DNA of 64,000 nt from Bacillota bacterium (GTDB taxonomy: Bacteria; Bacillota; Clostridia; Acetivibrionales; DTU013), in the NCBI GenBank assembly GCA_023418915.1, contig JAEZYU010000109.1, forward strand, positions 112,624 to 176,623. The letters are read 5' to 3'. The notes below the pieces were generated by a model. The model had not been told where the DNA came from and made no database searches. It worked only from the letters and a program-made list of their open reading frames with translations. The stretch's first letter is position 1. Each line of letters opens with the position of its first letter. Positions 40,936-50,845 of this stretch are shown here, in pieces. The position numbers and the translations under genes were made by a program.

Positions 40936-42306
40936 CTATCTACCCTCAGCTTTCTTCAGGTATTTTGCCGATACCCACCCGTTCCTGCCATCTTCAGACT
41001 CTACATAATACCATTCAGATCCGGATGGAACGCTGTTTGCCACTGAAATACATATAACAGTTGTATCAAAAGGAAGAGGTCCTCCGTTGACTTTTTCAGA
41101 ATACGGATCGGGAGCAGTACGAATGTTAAGACCATCTTTTGCGGTAACTTCATATATTGTTTCGTCGTATAAAGAACTGCTCATCTGTTGATTTGAATTC
41201 AGACTTGCTGCCATGACCGGATCATCATTTTCCTGTTCTGCTTTATTATCCTTTTTCCAGTCATCGACACCTGCAAATTTATTGATCTCATTGACAGCAA
41301 TAAAATAGTATGTCTTGCCTTTTTCGAAAAGCTGCCGCTGTAATTCACTAATTTCGGTACCCGTGTATTTGTATGCCAGTGCCCGCCCATAGGATGAATA
41401 GGTAAAAAATGCATAAACTGCAGCAAGAATGCAAAAGGATGCAAGTTTGTGCTTTAATACAAATCTCAATGGAAATAAAAGCAAATAAAACAACTGGTAT
41501 ACCCCCTTCTTTACAAATGTAAAGAAACCTGGTCTTTTATTCGAATTTATTCTCAAATCTTCGATACCATATGATCTTTTAAGGTTGCTGCGTCTTCGCC
41601 TTCTATGCTTACTATATATCAGTGATTGATTAACTTGAGGTATAGCCTCAGTTTTCACTTCAATATTATTTTCAAGACTGGATATAGGTTTTGAAATCAC
41701 ATTAGGAATGGACTTTTTAGTTTTAACTAACTGTAGTATTGATTTTTTTATGTATGGGAAGATGCTTTTTAACAGCTTTCGAAAGCTTAGTACAATCCCT
41801 TCAATCAGATCTTTAATCCAACCGTTCAGATCGAACTTCGCATCGAAGAAAATATCTCTTTCAATAGTGGAATCCTCGTTATTGATCCCAAATGCCGAAT
41901 AATCTGAAGCTTGTGCAAACTGAAAGCTGATATCGGTTTGTTCCTGCAACTTTAATGAAAACAGCTCCTCATATCTCTCCTGTCCAGTATATCGGGCAAG
42001 ATATCTGGTGTTTGTTAAGAGATCGGGTTCATTTCCGGCCAAATGTGACTTAAGTGCCCACGCTGCGATATCCTTGTTTGAGTGAGATTCAACAGGATCA
42101 TCCATTATTTCTTTAAATATCCTTGCAGATTCTCTCAAATCAAGATTTTTCAGCCTTAGCAAAGCAATTCTTCTTATAAACTCATCAGCGTTTCTTATGT
42201 AGTAATCGAGATCATCAACAGTATTTAATTTACTTATTATTTTTTCGCAATCCCGCTCGGTTCGGTACCAATCCGGCAATGCACCGTATATCTCTGAAGC
42301 CGACAA
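40936..42306 (-). CDS. Membrane protein with C-terminal SH3b domain, unknown function
   Basis: 456 aa from a TTG at 42306 preceded by ggggtggt. The N-terminus (about 1-130) has helical repeats resembling HEAT/armadillo units (EFIRRIALLRLKNLDLRESARIFKEIMDDPVES). A basic stretch (KHRRRRRSNLKR, about 240) and two hydrophobic segments at about 275-320 mark the membrane part. The C-terminal 70 residues form a bacterial SH3 domain (YEVTAKDGLNIRTAPDPYSEKV ... GWVSAKYLKKAEG), which would lie outside the membrane and may bind peptidoglycan. A cytoplasmic sensor-like N-terminus and an extracellular SH3b suggest a role in cell-envelope organisation; this is inference. Confidence 0.78.
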   Translation of the reverse strand: MSASEIYGALPDWYRTERDCEKIISKLNTVDDLDYYIRNADEFIRRIALLRLKNLDLRESARIFKEIMDDPVESHSNKDIAAWALKSHLAGNEPDLLTNTRYLARYTGQERYEELFSLKLQEQTDISFQFAQASDYSAFGINNEDSTIERDIFFDAKFDLNGWIKDLIEGIVLSFRKLLKSIFPYIKKSILQLVKTKKSIPNVISKPISSLENNIEVKTEAIPQVNQSLIYSKHRRRRRSNLKRSYGIEDLRINSNKRPGFFTFVKKGVYQLFYLLLFPLRFVLKHKLASFCILAAVYAFFTYSSYGRALAYKYTGTEISELQRQLFEKGKTYYFIAVNEINKFAGVDDWKKDNKAEQENDDPVMAASLNSNQQMSSSLYDETIYEVTAKDGLNIRTAPDPYSEKVNGGPLPFDTTVICISVANSVPSGSEWYYVESEDGRNGWVSAKYLKKAEGR

Positions 42307-42441
42307 TTACATACCACCCCTTGTACCTTACTTATCATATACTGTCAAATACATGATAACACGTCAGCAGGCAGTAATATGTAGTATATATATCCTTTCG
42401 GCATAGGGATTTCGTATCATTTTTTGATTGGTACGTCGGGT

Positions 42442-43173
42442 CTATTCATCCGATTCTTCTTCAATTAGCTTTTTTTCCTGTGCTGTCAGCTCCAGTTTTT
42501 CAAACAGATCCGGCCTTCTCGTTTTTGTTCTTCTAAGAGACTGTACTCTTCTCCATTTGGTAATATTGGCATGATGTCCTGACAACAATACATCCGGTAC
42601 TTTTTTGTCCATAAATTCGTATGGCCTTGTATACTGAGGATACTCCAGCAAGCCGTCAATGTGCGATTCATCCTCATAGGATTCCTCATTTGAAAGAACT
42701 CCCGGTATCGTTCTGCTGACAGCATCTATCAGCACCATTGCAGGAAGCTCTCCACCGGTAAGCACGTAATCACCGATTGAAACCTCCTCATCGACCAGCA
42801 TTTCCAGAATCCTCTCATCCACACCTTCATAGTGCCCGCACAGTAAAATCATGTGCTCATGTGATGAGAGCTCCTCTACAAGCTTCTGATCAAGGCGCTT
42901 TCCCTGAGGACTCATATAAATAAAATACGGCTTGTAATCCAGATCATGAACAACAGCCTCATATGCATCCTGTATCGGCTGTGCACGCATCACAAGGCCA
43001 TTGCCGCCTCCATATGGATAATCATCTGTTTTCTTGTGTTTATCCTTTGTATAGTCCCTTATATTCCACGCATTGATACTGATCAGACCCTTTTCCTGCG
43101 CTCGTCCTATAATACTGCTGCCGAGAACAGTATCAAATATTTCCGGAAAAATGGTCAGTATATCAAATCTCAT
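42442..43173 (-). CDS. trmD: tRNA (guanine-N1)-methyltransferase TrmD
   Basis: Methylates G37 of tRNAs to prevent frameshifting. 243 aa from the ATG at 43173, which is overlapped by the last codons of rimM and preceded by ggagg; the frame upstream is inside rimM. SPOUT-fold motifs: PYGGGNGLVMRAQP, LLCGHYEGVDERI and IGDYVLTGGELPA. Follows rpsP-KH-rimM as expected. Confidence 0.97.
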   Translation of the reverse strand: MRFDILTIFPEIFDTVLGSSIIGRAQEKGLISINAWNIRDYTKDKHKKTDDYPYGGGNGLVMRAQPIQDAYEAVVHDLDYKPYFIYMSPQGKRLDQKLVEELSSHEHMILLCGHYEGVDERILEMLVDEEVSIGDYVLTGGELPAMVLIDAVSRTIPGVLSNEESYEDESHIDGLLEYPQYTRPYEFMDKKVPDVLLSGHHANITKWRRVQSLRRTKTRRPDLFEKLELTAQEKKLIEEESDE

Positions 43174-43681
43174 CCTCCAACAACCCTTTCGGAATAATGA
43201 CATCAATCCTTTTTTGCTCCACTGATACGTTTCGTACAACACTTTTCAAAGCGGGTATAAGTATTTCCTTACCCGACTCGTTTTTAACCATATAAACATC
43301 GTTGCTTCCTGTTTGCAGCACATCCCTGAGTTGCCCGAGAAGTACGCCTTTTTCGTCGTATACGCTGCTTCCAAGTATATCGCAAATGAAAAACGTATCC
43401 TCCGGCAATTTTACAGCGTTCTCCCTGTCCACAAGCATAAAACAGTCCTTCAACTCAGCAGCAGCCTCCGGAGTGTCGATCCCTTCGACCTTAATAATCA
43501 CTGCTCCCTTGAAGTATTTTACGGACAAAAGACTATATCTGCCTATTGTTCCGTCTTTATCTATGTATACCCATTCAAGGGCATCAAATCGTCTGGGATC
43601 GTCTGTCAGGGGTATAATTTTTATTTCTCCCCTAATTCCATGTGTGTTGACTATTTTTCCGATTTGAAGATAATCGTACAT
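43163..43681 (-). CDS. rimM: Ribosome maturation factor RimM
   Basis: 172 aa from the ATG at 43681 behind ggaggtaaat. N-terminal domain with IGKIVNTHGIRGEIKI and C-terminal PRC-barrel (ILGSSVYDEKGVLLGQL, LIPALKSVVRNVSVEQKRI). Helps 30S subunit maturation by binding S19. It overlaps trmD by 11 bases. Confidence 0.96.
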   Translation of the reverse strand: MYDYLQIGKIVNTHGIRGEIKIIPLTDDPRRFDALEWVYIDKDGTIGRYSLLSVKYFKGAVIIKVEGIDTPEAAAELKDCFMLVDRENAVKLPEDTFFICDILGSSVYDEKGVLLGQLRDVLQTGSNDVYMVKNESGKEILIPALKSVVRNVSVEQKRIDVIIPKGLLEDEI

Positions 43682-43749
43682 ATTTACCTCCGTATATACT
43701 CTCCTGCATGTATCAGATGGACCGGTCACAAAAACAGCGAAGACGAAAT

Positions 43750-43776
43750 AAAAAGGTGTTGTTGAAACACCTTTTT
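43750..43776 (-). terminator. Terminator-like hairpin between the KH gene and rimM
   Basis: AAAAAGGTGTT / AACACCTTTTT perfect 11-bp stem with a 5-nt loop, immediately after the KH-protein stop on the minus strand. It probably reduces readthrough from rpsP-KH into rimM-trmD. Confidence 0.8.
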
Positions 43777-43777
43777 A

Positions 43778-44005
43778 TTATACGATCTCCACTACAACCT
43801 TTATATTTTCTTTTATGGCTGCAGCTTTTATCACTGTCCGGATAGCTTTGGCTATCCTTCCCTGTTTACCTATCACCTTGCCCATGTCTTCCTTTGCAAC
43901 ACTGAGCTCGAGTATGATGGTTCTATCGCTTTCTATTTCGTTGATCCTGACTTCGTCCGGATAATCAACCAGAGATTTAGCGATTGTTTCGAGAAGTTCT
44001 TTCAT
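43778..44005 (-). CDS. khpA: KH-domain RNA-binding protein (YlqC/KhpA)
   Basis: 75 aa from the ATG at 44005 (gggaggtaagcac upstream); longer frames overlap rpsP. Single KH domain with the GKQG loop in GKVIGKQGRIAKAIR. KhpA binds RNA, often together with KhpB/Jag, and affects cell elongation in Gram-positives. It lies between rpsP and rimM, its usual place. Confidence 0.93.
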   Translation of the reverse strand: MKELLETIAKSLVDYPDEVRINEIESDRTIILELSVAKEDMGKVIGKQGRIAKAIRTVIKAAAIKENIKVVVEIV

Positions 44006-44046
44006 TGTGCTTACCTCCCGTTTCAAAGCTGGACATACCGAAGTCA

Positions 44047-44301
44047 CTATTGTATGACTCCTGTCTTTTTTAATAAGGACTTCACTGTTTCTGTTGGCTG
44101 AGCGCCGTTTTTGATCCATTTTGCTGCTTTTTCACCGTCAATGTTTATTACGGAAGGATCAGTGAGCGGATTGTATGTGCCGATCTCTTCAATGAATCTG
44201 CCGTCACGCGGAAATCTTGAATCTGCGACGACTACCCTGTAATACGGACTCTTTTTTGCACCAATTCTCTTAAGTCTGATTTTAACTGCCATGTCTGTCA
44301 C
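44047..44301 (-). CDS. rpsP: 30S ribosomal protein S16
   Basis: 84 aa: MAVKIRLKRIGAKKSPYYRV near the start and the IEEIGTYNPLTDP segment are diagnostic. Start follows gaggaggtgac. First ribosomal gene after ffh. Confidence 0.98.
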   Translation of the reverse strand: MTDMAVKIRLKRIGAKKSPYYRVVVADSRFPRDGRFIEEIGTYNPLTDPSVINIDGEKAAKWIKNGAQPTETVKSLLKKTGVIQ

Positions 44302-44327
44302 CTCCTCTCAAATCGTTGAGCGTTTAT

Positions 44328-45671
44328 CTAAAAAGGCATTCTGAATTTTCCTAATCCCTTGCCGCCTCTTTTTCCCATGTCCGTCATCATCTTCATCATT
44401 TTTTTCATTTCTTCGAATTGCTTGAGCAGGCTGTTGACTTCCTGTATCGTTGTTCCGCTGCCGGCTGCGATCCTCTTTCGCCTGCTGCCGTTTATTATAC
44501 CCGGATCATTTCTTTCCTTGGCAGTCATTGACTTAATGATAGCTTCTACATGACCCATCTTCTTCTCGTCTACTTCTATATTCTTCAGCGCTTTAGAATT
44601 CATTCCTGGCAGCATGCCCAGTACCTGGTTCAACGGACCCATTTTCTTCACCTGCTGCATCTGATCAAGAAAATCATCCAGCGTGAACTGCTGTGTCCTG
44701 AGCTTCTTTTCCATTTCAAGTGCCTTTTTTTCGTCAAAGGCCTCCTGAGCTTTCTCTATCAGACTGAGCACATCACCCATGCCCAATATCCTCGATGCCA
44801 TCCTGTCAGGATAAAACGGTTCTATTTCGCTTAGCTTTTCTCCCATACCGGCATACTTTATAGGCTTTCCTGTCACAGCTTTTACCGAAAGAGCAGCTCC
44901 GCCCCTTGTATCACCATCTAGTTTTGTAAGGACAAGACCGTCGACACCCAACTTCTGATTGAAGCTGTCAGCAACATTCACTGCGTCCTGGCCTGTCATG
45001 GAGTCGATCACCAATAGTATCTCATGAGGATGTACAGCAGTTTTAATGTCGTCAAGCTCATCCATGAGTTCCTCGTTTATGTGAAGACGTCCTGCTGTAT
45101 CTATTATTACAAGGTCATACAGCTTTGATGCTGCATGCGCTACAGCCTGCTTCGCTATATAGACCGGGTCTTTGCTGTCCTCTACTGCAAATACAGGGAT
45201 ATCCAGCTGATTACCAACCACCTGTAGCTGCTTCACAGCGGCTGGTCTATATACATCACATGCAACAAGAAGCGGGTTTTTCCCTTGCTTTCTGAGCAGA
45301 TTTGCGATCTTTCCCGTAGTCGTGGTTTTACCTGAACCCTGAAGGCCAACCATCATGTAAACCGTCGGGGGTTTGCTGGCAAATGTGACCTTCGCAGGTA
45401 CTTTGCCCATCAGATCTATCAATTCCTCGTGAACTATCTTTATGACCTGTTGCCCCGGAGTAAGACTTTCGAGCACATCCTGACCGACAGCACGCTCTGA
45501 GACCTTACCTATGAAATCCTTGACCACTCTGAAATTAACGTCAGCTTCCAGCAGTGCAAGTTTGATCTCACGCATCATGTCCTTTACATCTTTTTCAGTA
45601 ACTCTTCCCTTACCCTTGAATTTATTTATCGTGTCCTGGAGTTTTCCGGACAATCCTTCAAAAAGCGCCAT
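44328..45671 (-). CDS. ffh: Signal recognition particle GTPase Ffh
   Basis: 447-aa SRP54 protein that binds signal peptides and 4.5S/SRP RNA for cotranslational targeting. N domain, G domain with GLQGSGKT (109-116), DTAGRLH and TKLDGDTRGG, then the methionine-rich M domain ending EEMKKMMKMMTDMGKRGGKG. It is coupled to ylxM (3-bp gap). Its receptor FtsY is at 59287. Confidence 0.98.
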   Translation of the reverse strand: MALFEGLSGKLQDTINKFKGKGRVTEKDVKDMMREIKLALLEADVNFRVVKDFIGKVSERAVGQDVLESLTPGQQVIKIVHEELIDLMGKVPAKVTFASKPPTVYMMVGLQGSGKTTTTGKIANLLRKQGKNPLLVACDVYRPAAVKQLQVVGNQLDIPVFAVEDSKDPVYIAKQAVAHAASKLYDLVIIDTAGRLHINEELMDELDDIKTAVHPHEILLVIDSMTGQDAVNVADSFNQKLGVDGLVLTKLDGDTRGGAALSVKAVTGKPIKYAGMGEKLSEIEPFYPDRMASRILGMGDVLSLIEKAQEAFDEKKALEMEKKLRTQQFTLDDFLDQMQQVKKMGPLNQVLGMLPGMNSKALKNIEVDEKKMGHVEAIIKSMTAKERNDPGIINGSRRKRIAAGSGTTIQEVNSLLKQFEEMKKMMKMMTDMGKRGGKGLGKFRMPF

Positions 45672-45673
45672 GC

Positions 45674-46027
45674 CTAATCCTCCATAATGCTTCTGATCAA
45701 AAGTGTCGCATCGGAAAGCTGCTGCTGGTCCTGTTCACTAAGGGTTTTTATATCAATAGTCTCCAACAGCTTCAATATGCTTGAAGCTTTATACTTCTGC
45801 ATGCCGAATCTTGCAATCAGGCCAAGCTTGCTTTCCATATCGAACAGCGCCGACTTGCCGCGCTTAATATTGTCATGGACTCCCTGCCTGCTGATTTCGA
45901 GCTCCTGTGCGATCTCTCCCAGTGAATAATCGTTGTTGTAATGCAGGTCCAGAATCTCATACTGTCTTTTTGTAAGCATCTGCCCGTAAAAATCAAGGAG
46001 CAGAGTTATTTTATAGAGTTCATCCAT
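45674..46027 (-). CDS. ylxM: YlxM family DNA-binding protein (UPF0122)
   Basis: 117 aa, sigma-70 region 4-like HTH (YSLGEIAQELEISRQGVHDNIKRG). YlxM always precedes ffh and modulates SRP function in Gram-positives. It starts the ylxM-ffh transcript, whose promoter has a perfect dyad. Confidence 0.95.
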   Translation of the reverse strand: MDELYKITLLLDFYGQMLTKRQYEILDLHYNNDYSLGEIAQELEISRQGVHDNIKRGKSALFDMESKLGLIARFGMQKYKASSILKLLETIDIKTLSEQDQQQLSDATLLIRSIMED

Positions 46028-46038
46028 ATCATCCTACT

Positions 46039-46094
46039 GTGTAAAGTATTTTTACTTTACACCTAATTTTAAGCGATGATATCAACGCTGTCAA
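46039..46094 (-). promoter_or_regulatory. ylxM-ffh promoter with perfect 10-bp dyad
   Basis: On the minus strand TTGACA (46089-46094), 17 bp, TAAAAT (46066-46071). Immediately downstream, GTGTAAAGTA-TTTT-TACTTTACAC (46039-46062) is a perfect inverted repeat covering the expected start point, 12 bp before the ylxM ATG. It could be an operator or a 5'-end hairpin that sequesters the ribosome-binding site. Confidence 0.75.
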
Positions 46095-46140
46095 GGAGAA
46101 TTTTATGAATGGACCGGCGGTGCCGTCAGTCCAGCTGCAA

Positions 46141-49100
46141 TCACAGCGCTTTTCGCCACAGTGTGATCCCTCTGTAACCTCTATCAAACCCCTTGTCGAT
46201 TAAAACATCATACAGCGGTGAATCTTCTATTTTACATTCATTATCACCACAAGGGTCTCTCCAGTATTCGGTGTACAGATTTTTCTTGGCTGTCCAGAGC
46301 TTCCTTTTCCTATATGCATCTATTAAACTTGAAACAGCTTTACACAAAATTTCATTGCTTTCTGTCAACGGCTGTATAGAGTGTCCATATTCCCGGACTG
46401 CCAGAACAGGTCTGCCATTGCAGAAAACCAGTGCGTTGCTTTGCTGCTTCGGTATCTTCAGTCTGACATTCTGCGACAATATATCCTTGTATGGATTGGC
46501 AGGGTCACAGCAGCACAGTGTGATGTAGTTATCAATATCAGTTGATGTATCCATCATCCTTATTAATTCTATATCCTTATCCCTTGCAAATTGTATCGCT
46601 GAGAGCCCATCAACATAAAAGCCTCTTTTTATGCCGCTGGTGAATTCGTTGTTCTTGAGCCAGGTGTAGGATTCTGTCCATGTGAACAAGCCCTTCTCCT
46701 GATTGGCTATTTCTTTGGATATGATACCGTAACGATCCAGAAGATAGCCTATATGTTCAGTTATATCAGTCTTTTTTGTTTGCTCAGATCCGAAAGTTCT
46801 GTACCATCTGCCCATGTTCGGATAAGTATTGTATTTAGTCCATGGAGAGTTTTTCTTTTGCTTATCCATATAATAACGTGCTACCGTAAACGAGTCATTA
46901 GTAACAATACCGCACCAAACAAGCCTTTCCAGCTTAGCCAGCAGATCAGATGCCGGCAGTGCAGTCCTACGGGACAGCTCCTTGATAAAAACAGCTCCGC
47001 TTGTATCGAGCACATCAAGGATTTTTTCCTCTGTCTCGTCCATTGTAAATGCACTATCGGTATTACTTGAATCAACAATGTTGCCGCTATATACGCTGTT
47101 GCCTTCTCTGCACTGACTGCCATCCCTACTGTCAATGTCCTTGTTATTAACTAAACCTGCCCCAGTATGTACACTATCATATTGCTGTGTCTCTTCGTCA
47201 CTGCATAGGAAAAATGCTGTCTCCTCAGTATTTTTATTCAATCTGCCCTTCCACCTTACCACTCCGGTTGCACAAAGATAATCAAGCATCCTTGGTTCAT
47301 ATCCGGCTATTCTGGACGGCAGTATGAAATCCTCCCACCATGAAACCGGGTAATACTGCCCCTGGAGCATCTTCAGAACCTCAGGCAGCTTCTCGTCAGG
47401 TGCCAGCACCTCGTCAGTGATCAGGTGCCTGCCTAAAATAAATGAGCAGTAAACTTCAGGAGCCTTAGGTTTTATATCGCTTCTTGCCAGCAGCACGGTT
47501 TTATGCTTAATCCGTTCGTAAACTCTCTTATGACAATAGATAGACTCTTCAGATCTTTCAAGCTCCTTCAGCTTGTATACTTCACCGCCGGATACAAGTG
47601 CTTGCAATGCCTCTATTATGATTTCATTCTTCATTGCATACTTTGATGCTATATCCTTAATACAAAAGGGACCAGAGAACAAAACACAACGTCTTATCAG
47701 CCTGACAGCAGCATCTTTTACAGAAGGAGCCAGGGTGAAGACATAGCTGTTCAGAAGATCACCTGCCATATATGTTGTCTCCATGCCGGGCAGACCAACT
47801 GTAAGCTTCGTGTTTTCAGGGTCTTTCCCGGAAGTTATGCAAAACAGAGGAAAGTCTTCTGCTGCTACCCAGTATAGATCATCGCTTTCGTCTATATGAG
47901 TCCTGACGATCCTTCGCTGCCTCTCCAGCTGCTCTATATATCCAGAAATCGCCCCCGGAGTATCCTCATTGAACACTGATACCGAATATGGATCTGCCCT
48001 CAATTCTCCGAAGGAATACAAAAAATAGTATAGTTCATCTGCATTTACGATCCTTCTGTCAAATTTGTATTTATCAAGTTCATTCTTGACAGCCTTGATG
48101 GCTCTGGGATCAAGCAGTTCATATTCTGCATTTGTACCTGCAGCGAGCTGAATGAAGTCCCTGTCATTGACAAGGAGCTGGTTTCTTCGCTCTGCAACCG
48201 GCAATTCATATGTATACTGATATATCATCCAGAAGTTGAAAATCAGCTCTGAAGAGAACGGTGAGGGTTTTTCCGTATAAACATCGGTGACTTGGATCTT
48301 TCCTGCGCTGATTTTCTCTATAACCTCATACAGGCTCCTGATGTCAAATATATCATTCATACACTCACGATACGTTTCGACTACAGTTGGATGATCCGGC
48401 TGCCTGAGAACGTACCCGGCTGTTTCTGCACATCTCAGACGCTGTATCCATAGCGGTGTCCTTTTTCCATATCCCTGCATATCGACAAGCAGTGACCGGG
48501 TAAGATTATATCTGAGGTTGATATTAAAAAGCGGGTCATCAGGCAGTAGTTCAAATATTTCATCCTCCATACTCTCCCTGTCAAGCAGCGAAAAAATATT
48601 TGAAAGCTTTCCTGTGTACCCGAAGATGTGGAATAATATGCCGTCATTGTTGTAGATATACTCCATCCGGCAGTTCAGCAGTCTGGACAGCTTTGCATTG
48701 AGAATGACTGCCAGCGGCGCATGGATCCTGCCACCATAGGGCGAATGGATTATTATACGTCTATCACCTGTTTCGTCACTGAAATGCTCACATATTATTC
48801 TGTTGACAGACGGCAGATGACGTGTCTCCTGCAGCTGATCGGCTACATATATTCGAAGATTTTCAGCAGCTGTTCTATCAAGTCCACATTCTTTGGACAT
48901 GAATTCATAATACCCATCGGTATCATATTCTTTCTCCAGTCTTGCCAGATACTGCCCCAGTTTTATGCCCGTTTCATATGTCCTGAGTGTCTTATCACCT
49001 ATCCAGAATGGAATTTTTCCGCCTGATGCACTGGAGGGTGTCACCAGTACCCTGTCTTTTTCGATTTTTTCAATTCGCCATACAGAGCTGCCGAGGAAGA

Positions 49101-50751
49101 ACCTTTCTCCGATCCTGCTTTCAAACACAAATTCCTCCTGCAATTCACCTACCTTGATATTAGAATCAGCGAGATAAACGTTGTAATTACCTTTGTCAGG
49201 TATCGTACCGCCATTCATCAAACACAGCCTTTTACCTGCCGGTGTACTCCTGATTTTACCCGTACCTCTGTCATAATATATCCTTGGCTTCACTGAGCCA
49301 GGAACATCGGACGGCGAAGGATCAGACAGCATTAGCAGAACATCCTCAAATTGTCTCTCTGGCAGATCCCTGTATGGATATGATCTGCGTATCATACTGA
49401 GCACTTCCGTTTTGTCCTGTTCTCCTTCACATGAGATCGAAACTACCTGCTGAGCCAATATATCCAGACAGCGGCGCGGAACCCGTATATTTTCCACCTC
49501 ATACTGCTTTGCCTGGTACGAAATGAAAGAGGAATCCAGCAGATCTCCCCTGGTCTTTGGAATTATGACACCTTTACTGACGGCATCGAGCCTGTGTCCG
49601 GAGCGGCCTATCCTCTGTAATACCTGTGATACTGAACCCGGTGCACTGACCTGCACTACAAGGTCGATGCTTCCTATATCGATGCCAAGCTCCAGCGAGG
49701 AAGTGGCGACAAGGCAGGTGAGCTCCCCCTCCTTGAGCTGCCTTTCCAGTTCTGTTCGTATCTCCTTTGATACACTGCCGTGATGAGTCTTTACAAACGG
49801 TTCGTCAGCGAGCATGTTAAGCCCACAGGCCACCATTTCAGCCACCTTTCTATTGTTCACAAATATTAGTGTGGATCTGTGAGCCTTTACCAATGTCATC
49901 AGTTCGGCATATATGGCAGGCCAGACCGTATTTTCAGGGAGAACCTTCAGATCCTTTACCGGCAGGATCAGCGATAGGTCAAAAGCCCGTCTTTTATCAC
50001 AGTTTATTATGGTCGCATTTCTTCCTCCTGATAAAAATCCTGCTGCTTCCTCCAGTGGATTGATTGTAGCTGTCAGCCCGATCCGCTTCAATGGCTTGCC
50101 TGCTGTCCTTTCAAGCCTTTCCATGGTGATAGCAAGATGGACGCCTCTTTTATTGGCACATATTGAATGTATCTCATCTACAATGAGGTACTCGACAGAA
50201 CAGAAGATTTTTCTGGCGGAATCGGAAGTCATCATTATATAAAGCGATTCGGGCGTAGTGATAAGTATGTCCGGAGGATCCTTTATCATCCTTGCCCTGT
50301 CCCTTTGAGGCGTATCGCCTGTCCTGACAGCTACCTTTATTTCAGGCAGCTCCATGCCTTCTTCTTCAGCTTTGTGCCTCAGACCGTTTATTGGCAGCTC
50401 AAGATTCCTGTAGATATCATTATTGAGAGCCTTCAGCGGTGATATGTAAACTATTTTGACACCTGATTGTTTGTTGGTTTTGTTCTTTTTTTGCGCGATC
50501 ATATCTGAATTTTGCTGCGAGTCCATATCTGTTCTTTTTTTTGCATAGATCCAATCAAGACACTTTAAAAAAGCAGCAAAGGTTTTGCCCGACCCGGTGG
50601 GAGCACAGATAAGCACATTCCTGCCCGAAGCTATCTCCGGCCAACCTCTTCTTTGCGGCTCGCTTGGTGAGCCTACGTATTCGATGAACCAATCCCTTAT
50701 CAGCGGGTTGAAACCATTCAGACAATCATATTGAGCTTTGTTGCTGTCCAT
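46141..50751 (-). CDS. lhr: Lhr-type large superfamily 2 helicase
   Basis: 1536-aa DNA helicase of the Lhr family (DNA repair). Helicase core at about 25-400: Q-like region with EPQRRGWPEI, Walker A APTGSGKT (50-57), a DEIH box at about 195, TATINP, and motif VI QRIGRSGHR. Following are the Lhr winged-helix and beta-barrel modules and a long C-terminal extension (about 900-1536) as in Lhr-CTD proteins. Length fits the full-length form. It is monocistronic; upstream on its strand is a LexA-like box (50846-50857), so SOS control is possible. Confidence 0.93.
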   Translation of the reverse strand: MDSNKAQYDCLNGFNPLIRDWFIEYVGSPSEPQRRGWPEIASGRNVLICAPTGSGKTFAAFLKCLDWIYAKKRTDMDSQQNSDMIAQKKNKTNKQSGVKIVYISPLKALNNDIYRNLELPINGLRHKAEEEGMELPEIKVAVRTGDTPQRDRARMIKDPPDILITTPESLYIMMTSDSARKIFCSVEYLIVDEIHSICANKRGVHLAITMERLERTAGKPLKRIGLTATINPLEEAAGFLSGGRNATIINCDKRRAFDLSLILPVKDLKVLPENTVWPAIYAELMTLVKAHRSTLIFVNNRKVAEMVACGLNMLADEPFVKTHHGSVSKEIRTELERQLKEGELTCLVATSSLELGIDIGSIDLVVQVSAPGSVSQVLQRIGRSGHRLDAVSKGVIIPKTRGDLLDSSFISYQAKQYEVENIRVPRRCLDILAQQVVSISCEGEQDKTEVLSMIRRSYPYRDLPERQFEDVLLMLSDPSPSDVPGSVKPRIYYDRGTGKIRSTPAGKRLCLMNGGTIPDKGNYNVYLADSNIKVGELQEEFVFESRIGERFFLGSSVWRIEKIEKDRVLVTPSSASGGKIPFWIGDKTLRTYETGIKLGQYLARLEKEYDTDGYYEFMSKECGLDRTAAENLRIYVADQLQETRHLPSVNRIICEHFSDETGDRRIIIHSPYGGRIHAPLAVILNAKLSRLLNCRMEYIYNNDGILFHIFGYTGKLSNIFSLLDRESMEDEIFELLPDDPLFNINLRYNLTRSLLVDMQGYGKRTPLWIQRLRCAETAGYVLRQPDHPTVVETYRECMNDIFDIRSLYEVIEKISAGKIQVTDVYTEKPSPFSSELIFNFWMIYQYTYELPVAERRNQLLVNDRDFIQLAAGTNAEYELLDPRAIKAVKNELDKYKFDRRIVNADELYYFLYSFGELRADPYSVSVFNEDTPGAISGYIEQLERQRRIVRTHIDESDDLYWVAAEDFPLFCITSGKDPENTKLTVGLPGMETTYMAGDLLNSYVFTLAPSVKDAAVRLIRRCVLFSGPFCIKDIASKYAMKNEIIIEALQALVSGGEVYKLKELERSEESIYCHKRVYERIKHKTVLLARSDIKPKAPEVYCSFILGRHLITDEVLAPDEKLPEVLKMLQGQYYPVSWWEDFILPSRIAGYEPRMLDYLCATGVVRWKGRLNKNTEETAFFLCSDEETQQYDSVHTGAGLVNNKDIDSRDGSQCREGNSVYSGNIVDSSNTDSAFTMDETEEKILDVLDTSGAVFIKELSRRTALPASDLLAKLERLVWCGIVTNDSFTVARYYMDKQKKNSPWTKYNTYPNMGRWYRTFGSEQTKKTDITEHIGYLLDRYGIISKEIANQEKGLFTWTESYTWLKNNEFTSGIKRGFYVDGLSAIQFARDKDIELIRMMDTSTDIDNYITLCCCDPANPYKDILSQNVRLKIPKQQSNALVFCNGRPVLAVREYGHSIQPLTESNEILCKAVSSLIDAYRKRKLWTAKKNLYTEYWRDPCGDNECKIEDSPLYDVLIDKGFDRGYRGITLWRKAL

Positions 50752-50845
50752 AATTGCCTCCTCTTAAAAGAACAAATAGAACAAGCTATCTGTGATATTG
50801 ACATATCAAACAGCTGTTTATGCAATTATTTACAATAATAATAGC

